Below, piece by piece: positions 12,207 to 24,838 of a DNA stretch of 64,000 nt (position 1 is the first letter of the stretch; each line of letters starts with the position of its first letter). Where the stretch lies: the NCBI GenBank assembly GCA_003550325.1, contig QKWP01002052.1, positions 1 to 64,000 on the forward strand, in the 5' to 3' direction. The translations under genes and the position numbers were made by a program. The notes under the pieces are model-generated. The model searched no databases and had not been told where the DNA came from. It worked only from the letters and a program-made list of their open reading frames with translations. Source of the stretch: Gigaspora rosea (taxonomy: Eukaryota; Glomeromycota; Glomeromycetes; Diversisporales; Gigasporaceae).

Positions 12207-14824
12207 TTAATAGAATATTATAGTAATGAAGTCTTAAACTATGTAAGATGCAGAGTATAAATTTTCTCATTTGTATAAACAAATCTCGTGTCTATACATT
12301 AAAATGCGGGCTTTCAAAAATTATTTCGGGAATGTGATTAATAAATTAGGCATCATATTTAAAGTGGTTGATGTTTAAAGATAATACTTATGCAAACGAC
12401 CATAACGAAATAAATCCTACAAATGTAAACTTTCAAGTCAAGAAATGAAATGATTTTAAAAATAAATAACTTTCTTAGTATTTGTGATCTAATATATATT
12501 AAAAGAAAGCTTTATGGACTTGTCTTAAGTTTAATTATTACATAGATGAATGCGAATGACGATAGTAATATGCGTGGTTTATATGACTTAAAGTTTAACT
12601 TTTACATTAATCCCTTTTTTGATGATTCTAAAAATTCTTTTTCGTGTTGAAGTAAGGTTGCTTATAGCTTACAAAATTGTTAATAGTGATATTCGATATC
12701 ATCGTGCTCTGAGTACTGTAAAATTATTTTGAAAATCTGTGTTACTTGCATTATCCGCTATGAAATTATTTCTTTTCATGCGTTACGATGTAGACATGTT
12801 TATTCAAATTAAAACTCAGCCGATAGCTTCTTACGAATCATGATCATAAATTGCATGATAACACCATTATTGGGGCAAATTGGTGAATACAGCAATTTAA
12901 TAATGATACCGTTATCGAACCATAATACTTTACTATACTACATGCTCAAGAATTTTAAATTCTAAGCTGTTGGATATTTTTTTGTACATCGACAGGTTTA
13001 CATATATAATTAAGTTTCGAATTTTTTGTTAGTTCAATGATTGATTTTAATTTATTGGTTTCCAAAAATTGTTTTTTTTTTTTATTTCATTTTCATAATC
13101 AGGATATTCTATTTCTTCAATCCATGCAGTGATTGAAGGTTAATGTATCAGATAGTAGGTCTTTGTCTCGAATTTGAGTCCATACATCGATTGGTTAATT
13201 AGCGCTTAGAAATAATTGCTAGCGCTTAGTGTTACTTTGAAATTACTTTTTAGGGGTAATTCTGTTTGGATTGGCGATATTTTTGGTAATTGATTTTCTT
13301 TTGAATGGCTTTTTTTGGTAATTTTTGGTTTCACGAATTTCAACCGATTGTAGTTGATACTCTATATCTCTTTCTCGCGCATGCTCAAGAGCAGAGCATT
13401 GCGATGCGATAGCTCAAGCGCGAGAGAGCTCAAGCGCGCTCATGTTTTTTTGCTTGTCGAATGACGGCTGTATATATAATAAAAAATTACAAATGATGAT
13501 TTAAAAAGTAAATTCGTGATACTGAATGCATAAATGAAATACTGTATTGCATAACTTCATTACCAAAACAGAAAAACAATCGCCTTACCTTATCGGGTAG
13601 AAAATTGATACGATAATCGAGGTATGGACTAAAATGTAATCAATTCATGTGTGCTATTTTTGATTAACATTTTTTAAATTTGGACTATGAGATTCCCGAA
13701 TAAAGAAAAAAGTAAAATTATTATTAAACTAAAAATAACATCAAAAATCCATAATTAAGGGGTTTCAGAATTAAAATTCGTAAATCATCCTCATAATAAG
13801 GCAGAGTTGGGGATAACAGTGCCAAATAACCCTTTTTCAGGGATAGCATTTTTGCTCTGCGATGCACTTATATAATTTTCGTTCATATGTGTGCAAATCG
13901 TAAAAAGGCTAAGTATATTCATACATTTGTATGTCCTGTAATCGATTTTTTTCTCATGAATTTTATTTTAAAACTTCATTCATTCAAGGTCAACAGATCG
14001 AAAAGGGAGCTAAGCAAGAATGCCCCGGTGTGGATGCCAGTGAGAAAAAACGGTTCAATCACATTCCAAATTGAAGAAGGTGCAGGGGGGAAGATAAGTA
14101 ATTAATAAATTGCCTAATAGGGACGTTTCACATGAAACTAATATAATCCTTAATAGGTATAAAATGCACGGAAGGCAGACAATGGCAACTACAGTAAGAA
14201 ACCAAATTCGTACCCGACCATCCCTATCCCACTGAATCCTGCCATTTTGCAACCATGTGTATACACAGCCGGCCTGCGTTATGTAGGTGGGAAACTATCG
14301 ACTAATCTTAAACATCAATCTAAAGCAGCAATAGCTTAACTGCAAAACTCCTGGTCGACAGCCGTTCCACATATGCGGGTGAGAAACCACCGGCTGACCA
14401 CAAATAGCTAGATTAATTATACATCGAATGCACTGATGTATGCCGTGTATTGTGCTGAAACAAGCTAATACAGTAATAAAGTTCAGTATCCAGCATTATA
14501 TGCTGGTGTGCTTCCAAATAAGACATGCATACGGGATTTTTTCATATATGTTAGCATGACTCCCGCATGATATCCGTAAATGTAGTTATGAAAAAAAAAT
14601 TTTAAAAAACAATTTGGCCTAACCAGTTTGTTTTCTGGCATATCCCTGATTAGTTATTTTTTTGATCTGTTGATTTCTTCTGTCAACTGGCAAAAAAAAA
14701 AAAAAGATCTGTAACAGAATCTTTTATGTAAATCATGATAATTTCAAAGTAAACAAACTCATCCCAAGACATGATTTTAATCATTTGGATGATTAAATTA
14801 TCATATTTTTGTAATCAATCTAGA
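12207..14824. other. Gene-free stretch, 2.6 kb
   Basis: No coding sequence is recognised on either strand. About 12,600-12,720 is an old inverted partial copy of the DNA after the unit A kinase relic (about 7,780-7,900), sharing gctcagagcacgatgat in complement. About 13,375-13,445 is a GC-rich patch with the near-direct repeat agctcaagcgcg. A 72-codon open frame at 13,887-14,105 has no recognisable domain and is not supported as a gene. Confidence 0.6.
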
Positions 14825-15995
14825 ATTATGATAAACCATCAGGGTGAGTAATGAAGTTTATTCTTTTTACTTTAACGATGGTTTTCAAGAGAATGTATGT
14901 AATTAACCGTAATTATTTATTCATTCAATAAATTACTAGGGTAAGTATGAAGTTTAATTCTGTTCACTTTAACGATTGTGTTTCAGAACAATGTATGATT
15001 AACCGTAATCATTTAATAAAATTATTAGAATGAGTATTATGTTTAATTCGGTTCACTTTAATGATTGTGTTTCAATAAATCATCAGGGCGAGTATGAAGT
15101 TTAATTCTGTTCATATTGATGATTGTGATTCAAGATGATGTATGATTAATCATAATTTATTTAATCATTAATAAATTATGAGGGTGAGTATGAAGTATAA
15201 TTCTTTCCACTTTAACGATAGTGTTTCAAGAGATTGTATATACAATTAACCATAATTATACTAGCATGAGTATCAAGCTTAATTCTATCCACCTTAATGA
15301 TAATGTTTCAAAAGAATTTATGATTAACCGTAATCATTTAATTGTTCAATAAATTACTAGGATGAGTTTTAATGATTTTGAGGATAATTTATTAATCGTA
15401 AATTACTAGTGTGAGTATGAAGTTTAATTCTGTTCACTTTAACAATCATTTTTCAAGACAATGTATAATTAACCGTAGTCATGTTTTCATTAAATAATCA
15501 TTAGCATAATTATAAAGCTTGATTTTGTTCACTTTAATGATTGTGTTTCAAGACAATGTACAATTACTGTAATCATTTAGTTGTTCAATAAATCATTAGA
15601 TGAGTATTAACTGTAATCATTTGTCGTGGTTTGCAAATTTGCAGATTGCTGCATACCCATACAATCACCTGATTGTTGTTCGATTGCGTGATTGAAAAGA
15701 TTGTAAAAGATTGTAAAATGTGTTTTTTGGCTATATCTATGCTCACTAAAACTTATTGCAGAATTGCGCAATTGGACAACAATTAGGTAATTGTTCAAGT
15801 GATTGTAGTAATTGTATGGGTACGCATCGATCTACAAATTTAATCAAAAAACATCAATTTGCAAACTGTGATAATTGTTCAATAAATTACCATTGTGAGT
15901 ATAAAGTTTAATTATTTTCACTTTAACAATTGTGTTTCATATCAATGTATAATTAATTACAATCATTTAATTATTTAATAAATTACCATGCATTA
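14825..15995. repeat. Minisatellite of about 105-120 bp units, about ten degenerate copies
   Basis: Recurring landmarks in each unit are aaattactag, gGTGAGTATGAAGTTTAATTC, ttCACTTTAACGATTGTGTTTC, aagacaatgtatgattaaccg and taatcatttaat. Units begin near 14,835, 14,935, 15,022, 15,080, 15,177, 15,260, 15,358, 15,405, 15,500 and 15,888. Copies differ by substitutions and partial deletions, so the array is old. It is broken by the MITE at 15,629-15,866. No coding potential is visible. Confidence 0.85.
15629..15866. mobile_element. MITE inserted in the minisatellite
   Basis: The ends GTTTGCAAATTTG and CAATTTGCAAAC are inverted copies. Inside them a longer imperfect stem pairs the runs tacccatacaatcac and gtgattgtagtaattgtatg. 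It interrupts a minisatellite unit between ctgtaatcattt and ataattgttcaataaatta. A target duplication is not clear. Confidence 0.65.
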
Positions 15996-16619
15996 ATTTA
16001 AATTGACTACCAGTTTAATCCTTTAACCCCATGCTGAAGGCACGGGCTAATATGCTAATATTTTTATAAATAAAGACATATTTATTGTCAAATAAGTGAT
16101 GTACAAATATTATTTAAATTAAAATTTGAATACACTTATTTATATAATATTCCTTATTATATACATATCAATTTATGCTTAATATGTCTAAAATTTCAAA
16201 TTGACAACATCAAATTAAACAAATAAGGGTTTCAATTAAAATTTACAAATCTTATTTTGATAAAATAAGATGATGTGCAAATATTTATTTTTTAATTAAA
16301 ATTCGAATACTTATTTATAAATTATTTTATTGTTAATCGATATTACTTCTAATATTGTTTTATGCTTAACATCTAAAATTTCACATCGACAACATCAAAT
16401 TAAACAAATAAATAATCTTCTATAATGAATACTCAACTAGGACTAATAAGGCTATAACTAAAGTTCTGAATAAAGTAATTGATGAACTATTGGAATTAAT
16501 ACAAGCTATGGAACTAGATCGATATCTTACTATATGTAAAAAACAATTAAATCTAACAATTTTTCAAGTGCTTGAAAGTTCTTATTGGAAGCATATAAAT
16601 ATATAAATAACTTAAGTAA

Positions 16620-17130
16620 TATTTGTTAAGCTATATAAAAACAAAAATCTAAGCAAATGTTTAATAAGTTATATAAAAAATATTTTTAGTGAAACTTTAT
16701 TAAGTTATATAAAAAAATAATTTAAGCAAATATTTAGAATAATTTAAGCAAAGATTTAATTAGTAATTTGAACAAAAGTTTAGTAAGCAATTTTGAGCAA
16801 AGCTTAGTAAATAATTTGAGCTAAGATTTAGTTAGCTATATAGAAAAATAACTTAACTGAAGGTTTAATAAATAGTTTGAGCAAAGGTTCAGCAAGGTGA
16901 TATAAAAAACAATTTAAGTGTGATTTAATAAGTAATTTGAGCAAAGGTTTGGCAATTAATTTAAGCAAATAATCCAGTAAGAAATTTGAGCAAAATTTTT
17001 GTAGTAATTTGAGCAAAGGTTCAGTATGTTATATAAAAAACAACTTGAGCAAAGGTTTAATAAGTAATTTGAGCAAAGATTCAATATGTAATTTTTGAGC
17101 AAAAGTTCAGTATATGATTTGAGTGAAAGT
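16620..17130. repeat. Degenerate minisatellite of about 38 bp units
   Basis: The motif TAATTTGAGCAAAGGTTTAG, often followed by aagttatataaaaaa, recurs about a dozen times. The Leu/Lys-rich frame seen on the complementary strand is a translation of this repeat, not a gene. The AT-rich DNA from 17,130 to 17,930 shows nothing else recognisable. Confidence 0.8.
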
Positions 17131-17929
17131 TTTATTGTTTACACTTTTATTAGTAAATAGAAAAAAAATATAGTAAAATTCAGAAAAGTAAATAAATAAA
17201 AAATAATTTTTGTTAAAAATTTGACTAATAGAAATTTATATCTATTATTATAGGAAATAAAAAAGAAGAATAATAAAATAGAAATAACACTAGAAAACAG
17301 ATAAAAACAAAACCAAGCATTTTCAATTTTCAAGTATAAGCTTATTACCTCTAATAAAATCTTAGAACAGATAGCCTTAACTTACAAAAAAAATACATTC
17401 TTCCCTCTTTATAATCACCTCCTATATAATCACACCAAATAAAAGTCTCTTTCTAATTATTCCTCTATTTGAGTCCAATTATATTTAATATATAATTACA
17501 AACCTCTATATAAGCACACCTCTTTATAAGCACATTTTACAATTTTGCTCTTTATTTGCATTTATAATAATCCCAACAATTAAAATGACACTTTGAGCAG
17601 CAACTTCAAACCAAAAAACAAACCAAAAAATAATACAAATATACAATATTTGCAACTTTACTACATTTCTTTATTCTATACTACAAGATATTAATTACAA
17701 ATTTCAAAATTAACAGATATTAAGATATACCAACTACTTAAGACTAGACCACAACTCTAATATTACTAATATGAAAACTATTAAACCAAAATTTATTATG
17801 CTTCAAAAGTGTAAAGGTCCATTACACAATAAAATTATTCTAAATCTACTCTATACAACTAAATTCTAAACCTTTAATTTAGACATTAAACATTTTGAGA
17901 TAATAATACTATGCAAATAAGCTAAAAAA

Positions 17930-19500
17930 AAGCAAACTCCCTGCGCATGAGCAGGCGCATAACTTGTTTAATATAACAATCAGGTGTACCTGATGTAACC
18001 TCTGGTCGTAATTCATGGCAAATTTTTATCACAAATTCATTATCAAAATTATAATCATCAAAAACCATTCTGCTTATTGATATTTCGTCATAATGATACC
18101 CAAAGTATAAATACCAGGGATGGCATGTTATAATATTGGACATTTGGACAATTTGGACATTTGGACATTTGGACAATGACCAATTGTCCAAATAATTTTG
18201 ATTGGACATAGTAACTTTTTTTATTGGCCATTAAAAAAAATTGGTTTAATCTTGGCCTAAATTAAACTTAATTCTGGCCAATATTTACCAATACAAAATA
18301 TTTTTAATTTACAGTATATTTAAAAAGTATACTGATAATAATAATAATTATTATTATTATAAAAATATGCATATGTACATATATATTCATGCTACTAAAT
18401 CAACTTATATTCCATTTTTCTTACAATATATATATTTGATATTGGTTAATGAAATATGATTAATCAAACAGAGTTTTAGAAACTGTAAAATAATTTATTT
18501 CAAAAAGAATAATAACAATAGTTGATTTTATTTTACGGTGTAGCTTATTTCAGATATAATCGATTTTTGGTTAATCGCAGATAGTTGCTACATAGTAAAG
18601 TCTAAATTTTACTATGTGAATCGATTAAAGTCGCTTAAGTAAACTTATTCAGGAGATCAAAATACACTTACCTAAAATTTTACTAGGATTAGAGAACTTT
18701 TTATTATTTGACTTTTGATTTTTACGTTCGTCGAATATATTTTTTTAAAAAATTTTAATTTTTTTATGGAATGTAAAAATCAAAAGTCAAATAATAAAAA
18801 GTTCTCCAATACTAATAATAATTTTAGAATTAGTGTATTTTGATCACCTGAAGAAGTTTACTTAAGCGCCTTTAATCGATTTGTATAGTAAAGTTTGGAC
18901 TTTACTATGTAGCAACTATTGTCAATCGTGAGGTAGTTTATTTTTAGGTCAAAGACGTTTTTGAGTTTTTTGACCAAAAGAGAGGGGGTAATCTATTTTC
19001 AGCTTTTGTCGTCATTTATTAAAATTGTCCAATAAAATTATTGGACAATTGGACATATGTCCAATTGACAATTTCGACATATGTCCAATAATTTTACAAT
19101 TTATTTGGACATTGTCCAATGCCAACCCTGATAAATACCAATTGCTTGAGTATATGATTTTCCTTGTAAAATTTCTGATGCCATGTCATAAACTTCTTTT
19201 TTCATATTAGAGAGCCCTATATCTGTAATGCACGCGTTATCTAAGTCGTCTTGCAAAATGTTTCCAACGAAAGTTTCGAAGTTCTAATCCCTGTGAATGA
19301 ATTGCTTCAAGGTTGGATGCTATACAGTTTAATAAATTTAATTTATCTTTCATTTCAATTGCTATACTTCGTGAAGGTTATTACCTTTTCTGCGTATTAA
19401 AATAAGAAAGTAATTTTCTGAATCATCTCTTAATAGACTGTAGAATTTTAAGAACGATGTATTTTTATAGCCGATCTCGTAAAATGCTCAACTTTAAAAA
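17930..19500 (-). pseudogene. Protein-kinase relic split by a hAT element
   Basis: Reading the minus strand downward from about 19,480, pieces match the intact kinases: MKDKLNLLNCIASNLEAIHS (subdomain VIa), then a damaged catalytic-loop stretch, CITDIGLSN (the DFG region) and SYTQAIGIY. The hAT insertion 18,115-19,130 follows, and the match resumes with FGYHYDEISISRM, DDYNFDNEFVIKICHELRPE and TPDCYIK. The HRD motif has decayed and several stops are present. Unit B keeps only about 32 bp of its 3' end (40,088-40,120), so B lost this relic by deletion. Confidence 0.8.
18115..19130. mobile_element. hAT-type non-autonomous element with ggacat(tt) subterminal arrays
   Basis: The 1,016-bp element has ends CAGGGATGGCAT and ATGCCAACCCTG and a perfect 8-bp target duplication ATAAATAC (18,107-18,114 and 19,131-19,138). 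CAGGG-type ends with an 8-bp duplication are diagnostic of hAT elements (family knowledge). Just inside each end lies an array of TTGGACAT/ATGTCCAA-type motifs in opposite orientation. The interior contains long inverted stretches (about 18,600-18,900) and no transposase. Confidence 0.9.
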
Positions 19501-20802
19501 CAAAATCATATAAATTCAAATTCAACAATATTTACCCCTTCAAAAATCTTGATCATGAACTCCTTTACAGCAACCTATGTTGTTTGCTAAAATAAGTTTA
19601 AATTATATCTATTATAAGTTATATTAGGCCCGAATCCAAGTCGGTTAATTTGAATCTAAAAAGTTAGAACCTAATTTCCGGAGCAAACCCGTGACTTAAA
19701 GCTCAAGCAAATATAATCATTTATCGGATATTGGATCCAGTTTAAGAAAATCCAGATATCTGGATTACGTAGTGATTACGTATCATAATTTATAAATTAA
19801 TTATATTCTTATGCAGCCAGATTTAATGGTTTTTAATTGGCATTATCGGTATTAATGCAATACAATGCAACTATCACTGGTCAAATATGATATTTCAATG
19901 CATATTCATTGTCATAAATAAGTTAATATATTTCTATAAATTGAATTTTTGGGCAACTGTGTCGAAGAATTTTCATTACTGTTAGAAAAACACATTAAAT
20001 CTAAATTGTTCAGACCATTTTTCTTTTCTTTTTTTTTTTTAAATAAAATCAGCTGGTTAACAAGAACAGTTCTTGCAAAATTTCTGCATAAACTAAATAA
20101 ATTAAGCTCATGTTCTCAATATACAGATTTAGTTCCAATAATAACCGGATTTAAAAGAGTTAAATTTATCTTGTTTACATCATAGAAAAAAAAATTATCT
20201 ACGAAGTCAAAGTTTATAATGCTTGTGATACTGGAATTACTGGAATTTCGAAAGATAAAAATTAATGTTGCCATATTTTGGATATCATTTTTTTAAAGGT
20301 ATGGTATTTTGAATTTGTTTTTACTAAATACACACTTTTCAAGGTCGTGAGGCTTCTCAAAAGAAACTTCGATGTTCACCCTTTACAACAATAAATAAAA
20401 AAGAAAGCGTTCATCCTTTACAATAACATATTATAATATACAAAAAGAAAACGTAATCCCTTACAATAACAGATAACATAATATAAAAAAACGCCATCCT
20501 TTACAATAATATATATAAAAAGAAATAAAGTAGCTTATGAAATTGATTCAATATTTATAAATCGAACATGCAGAAATCAAATTCAGCCGAAAAATAATCG
20601 GTTAAATTTCAATCTGTTGTTCATAATCAATAGCAGTTGTAAACTATTGAACCATATCTAACGTCCCAGGTCCAGGCCCAACATTGCTCGTGTTAATACA
20701 CTGGGGTGATTAAAAATTTCTTTGAAAAAAACTATATATATATATATATATATATAACAGTTTTAGGTAAAAAATACGAATTATTTATAGATTATCAGTA
20801 AT

Positions 20803-22608
20803 TTAAGGCAAATCTGATAATATGCCTATTATCTCTCGTGTGCTAATGAACTTGCTGGTGTACATGAGATTAGGATGTTTTGGTGGTTCGATATTAAGTT
20901 CAATTTTATCGGCTTTCATGAATTGTTTTTTGTTTTCATTATCATCATCCTGACTCATCTCGTCAAGCCAATGACCAACTATATGAGCAATAACAGTTGC
21001 AGTGGGCCGTTTATTCTGATTCAGATCCATGCACCTATTGATCAATTTAATGTAACAATTAGGTGTTTTCTCATTAAATTCTGGTTGTTTTCCCTTACAA
21101 ATTTTTACCGCAAGGTCGACATTAAAAGATTCACCATCAAATGCTCTTCTTCCTGTTGATATTTCGGACATGATAACTCCAAAGCTGTAGATATCAGCCG
21201 CTTGCGTGAACGGTTTACCCATTAAAGCTTCAGGTGCTACGTATGGCATAACACCATTAATTCCTTCTTTTTGATTCATGTTAGATGGTGTCGAAAGTCC
21301 TAAATCTGTAATGTATGCACTATGTAAATGATTTTGCAAGATATTTCCAGAATGTAAATCTCGGTGAATCAGTTCTTGAGAATGGATTGATTCAAGGTCT
21401 GAAGCGATACTATATAACACATTCAATTTATCTTTCCATTTCATTTGTGCTACTGAACCAAGATTTTGACGCAATGAGCCTTTCTTTGCATATTTCAAAA
21501 CGATAATGTAATCTTTAGATTTATCATCTCTTGATATTCCATAACATTTTAAAAATGATGGATTTTCGTATCCGATATCGCAATATGTTTTCAACTATTA
21601 TTAAATAAAATTTTTAAATAAAAACAAAATATTAGTATTATTTCATTAATAAATTCTTGATTGCATTAATATTACCTCTTCGACAAATTCTTGATTACCT
21701 TCATTTGAACCATGAATCAATTTAAGTGCAATATTTGTCCAAAATTTTCTATTTTTATCTTCCCAATACGCATAATATACAGTCGCGAATCCACCTTTTC
21801 CTATCTCTTGTATATCTTGAAATTCGTTATAAGGAATCCATAATAATTGATATTTTTCATCATCTAGTATTTTTTTCAAATTATCATCAACATTATCATA
21901 TGATGATTTGTTTATCCTATTTACATCCCTTTCTATTCGATACCAATGATTAGCTCGTTGTATATCTCTCGGTATGCCGATTCCATTTCGATAACAGTCA
22001 CCAACTTGTAAAATTGCATTAACATCGCCCATATTCGCAGCTTTTTTAAAATATTCAAATGCTTTCTTTTCATCCTTTTCGACACCTCTTCCATTAAGAT
22101 AACAACGTCCAACCATATTTATTCCCTCAACATGCCCCATATCTGCAGATTTTTGATAATAAGTGAATGCCTTATGTTTATCCTTTTTCACTCCAATTCT
22201 AAACAAATAAGAGCGTCCTACCATATATGTTCCGTCAATATGCCCTATCTCTGCAGATTTTTGATAATAAATGTATGCTTTATGTTCGTCCTTTTCAACT
22301 CCAATTCCTTTTTCATAACAATATCCAACTTTATATGTTCCATTGACGTTACCCATTTCTGCTGATTTTTGATAATAAATGAATGCCTTATGTTCATCTT
22401 TTTCAACTCCTGTTCCATAATAATAGCATTCTCCAACTTTATACATTCCTTTAGCATTACCTATATTGGTAGAAGTTTGGTAATAAACAAATGCCTTGTG
22501 TTCATCCTTTTCTACTCCTATCCCATGTTCATAATTGTATCCAAGGGTAAAAGGGTCTAAGTCAGTTGATTTTTTATGATTAAGCAATTTATTATAAATT
22601 TTCTTCAT
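20803..22608 (-). CDS. Sel1-repeat serine/threonine protein kinase 1 (TKL-like), two exons
   Basis: Exon 1 is 22,608-21,676, the intron 21,675-21,595 (81 bp, GTAATA...AATAG, phase 0) and exon 2 21,594-20,803, giving 574 aa. An in-frame ATG 16 codons upstream (22,656) is ignored because the sister gene starts at this equivalent ATG. Residues about 20-235 are six Sel1 repeats of 36 aa, a helical-hairpin scaffold that binds protein partners. The kinase domain follows: glycine loop GKGGFATVY, ATP lysine in IALK (about 296), HRD 388-390 with HRDLHSGN, DLG in place of DFG (408-410) and APE 431-433. The catalytic residues are present, so it should be active; it is an RD kinase. Such genes are strongly expanded in Rhizophagus-like fungi; the substrate is unknown. 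Confidence 0.92.
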
Positions 22609-22666
22609 TTTACTTTTTAAATGTGAGAAAAACAAAAATCTGCAAGTGGTCCCCATAGTAGGGGTT

Positions 22667-22705
<39 letters not shown>

Positions 22706-22974
22706 GTGTATTACTATTTTATAATGATTTGCATCATTATCGAGCGGTACAACTTTTTATAAGTAACGACCCAAAACTTAAATTTGAGGTAACGGTAAAT
22801 GGAGGACATTTTATTTTTTTAATCAGTTTGATTTTTTTTTTTTAGCCATTTTAATTCTGTTTGAATTTCTTAATTTTTAAGATTTTTCGTTTTGCATAAC
22901 ATGTTCCAAAATTTCAGTCGGCGGTTCGGATTTTTTTTTTTTTAATTTATGTAATTAATAAGCTCATGTTCACC

Positions 22975-23053
22975 TATGGAGTGCTCCGTATTAAAATGGC
23001 CCATTTTTACATATTATGTAAAAATGGACCCTTTTAATACGGAGCACTCCATA
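22975..23053. repeat. 79-bp palindrome upstream of kinase 1
   Basis: A near-perfect inverted repeat with TATGGAGTGCTCCGTATTAA at one end and its complement at the other, plus an inner stem ccatttttacata / tatgtaaaaatgg. It sits about 370 bp upstream of the start codon. The kinase 2 copy keeps it, slightly eroded, at 43,431-43,494. It could be a tiny MITE or a regulatory stem-loop. Confidence 0.7.
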
Positions 23054-23754
23054 TAAAAGTTAATTTTTCGGTTTGCATACCATAAAATCAGGATCTATCG
23101 GGTAATTCCGGAAAATTAAGCGACATCGGAGAAAATTAAATAGCAAAAATGACACAATTGGAATTTTAAAAAAAAACTTTTTTGAATAAGTAGCTGCGCG
23201 ACGCAGTCACGCTAAACCAGGAACGGATAATAAACTGTGCAAACGCAAAATAATGTCTAGGAGTATTGTTTAATAATGGCCAGAATTAAGCTTAATTCGA
23301 TTAAAATTCGAAATTACACTTTTTGGTGTTATTCGCATTTTATACGGAAAGTCCAATTTAGAAATGTTGAATAAACTCTGATATAAATAGTTAGTTATAT
23401 TATGTATCAAATACAAATACAGCCGATTTGAAAATAATTGATGAATTTTGTCATTAGCAAATTTCAATAATAGTTTTAGATAGTGCTGCAAGCTGGCTTA
23501 GCCAGCCCAGCCGGTCCGGCCGTGACCTGGCGCAGTAAAAACAAGCTTTTATAGCGATTTTTTTGCATAAACTAAATTAATAAATGTTTTTTATAATTAT
23601 GCATTAAATAATAAATGAAAACTACCCCAAGAACACCCTGAAATTTTATCCTAAATTCCGTGCAAAAAAGCACAGCAAAATTCCACTAATAAAACTGCCA
23701 ATAATCATTAAATAAAAAAATGTATTCGAACCAATTTTTAAAAAAATTCCTTTT

Positions 23755-23959
23755 TTTAGCCAAAAATTTCAAAAAAAATAAATTTTTGGCCAAAATTAAG
23801 AATTTTGAATATCATCGGCCTAGATTACAGCTGATTTGAGGTAATCCAAAACTTATCGAACTATTAAATATTCGATCGGTCACAGATGTCCCGGAATTTA
23901 TGTAAACGATCTCCAAAATTCTTAATTTTGGCAGAAAGTTTATTTTGAAATTTTTAGCT
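23755..23959. repeat. Foldback nested in the 23.5-25.0 kb element
   Basis: The left arm TTTAGCCAAAAATTTCAAAA...ccaaaattaagaattttg pairs with the right arm caaaattcttaattttgg...TTTTGAAATTTTTAGC. The loop of about 100 bp is less AT-rich than the arms. Confidence 0.7.
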
Positions 23960-24663
23960 ATATAAAAAAACTGCTCGATACATAAGTATCGAGGCAGTTC
24001 TCAAGGTCAGATCAATCATGTGACATGCCTGATTACAGATACATTGTTTGATTGGCAAAATGGAGTAAGTATGAGGTAATTTCGTAAGTAATGAGGTAAT
24101 AGGAAAATTAGAGTGTAGTTGGGTAGTATGAGGTAACTTTGATTAATATTGATAATGATTAAGAGGGTAGGGAGAGTCTTTTGCAAATTTCGTTCTGGTT
24201 AAATTGACCTTCCCCTGCCTAATGTTCGAATTTCACAATGACTTGTCGGACGACAGTTATGCAGGGGTTGGGCTGAGGCTTAAGTTTTTTATAACCTATC
24301 GGACAACAGCTATATACAAATGGCACAGTTTGCCTGTCGGGATGATAGTCATGACATGTAAAAAATAGAAAGGAAAAGAGCATGTGTAAAGTGCCAAGAA
24401 AGCTGTGGAAGCTGTCCGATAAGCAGGAGAAAGACCTGTATGAGTGAGTTACCCTGAAGATGAGAGACAAAATAAAGGAAATTTTTTAAAAAATAGGCTT
24501 ATTCCACAATAAAATTGGCCCAAAAACATTTTTCACTTAATTAGTATTGGCAAGTTTATTGGAATTTTGTGTAATTTTGGCTTTACTGTTTTTTTACCAT
24601 GCATTTTTTTTTTGCAGAATTTAGGATAAATTTTTGGGTGTTCTTGTTAATTTTCGTTTATTA

Positions 24664-24838
24664 GGCCAGACCAAGTTGATTATGTGTTTTACATTACCCC
24701 CCCATAGTAAAAAAAATTTTGATAAATAGAACAATTCGGAAAAATTTTTTTTCGAAAAAAAAATTTTTTTAAAATTTTATTATGTGAACCACCCCTCCTG
24801 GAGGGTAATGTAAAACACATAATCAACTTAGTCTGGCC
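24664..24838. mobile_element. 175-bp PIF/Harbinger-like MITE
   Basis: The ends GGCCAGACCAAGTTGATTAT and ATAATCAACTTAGTCTGGCC form inverted repeats of about 36 bp reaching acattaccc. TTA is duplicated on both sides (24,661-24,663 and 24,839-24,841). The interior is A/T homopolymer-rich. Confidence 0.85.

Larger units (their letters stand above)
19776..23183 (-). repeat. Duplicated Sel1-kinase unit, copy 1
   Basis: The interval aligns with 40,121-43,560 from ttacgtatcataattt onward, covering the gene, its 3' flank and about 570 bp upstream of the start. Copy 1 alone has a (TA)n run at 20,732-20,756 and a 29-base poly-A tract at 22,672-22,700 just upstream of the coding region. The 3' flank of both copies carries degenerate tandem units of about 47 bp with ccttTACAATAACATATTAT (20,390-20,530 here, 40,720-40,830 in copy 2). 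Confidence 0.85.

Noticed and set aside
14825..15995. CRISPR-like spaced repeats
   Set aside because: Units are about 110 bp, degenerate and without distinct spacers; this is a eukaryotic minisatellite.
16828..17016. Leu/Lys-rich minus-strand ORF
   Set aside because: A translation of the 38-bp minisatellite, with no independent coding signal.
24219..24470. 83-codon minus-strand ORF with several Cys and Phe
   Set aside because: It lies inside a TIR element, matches no family and carries internal near-repeats (gtcggacgacag-like), so there is no support as a gene.
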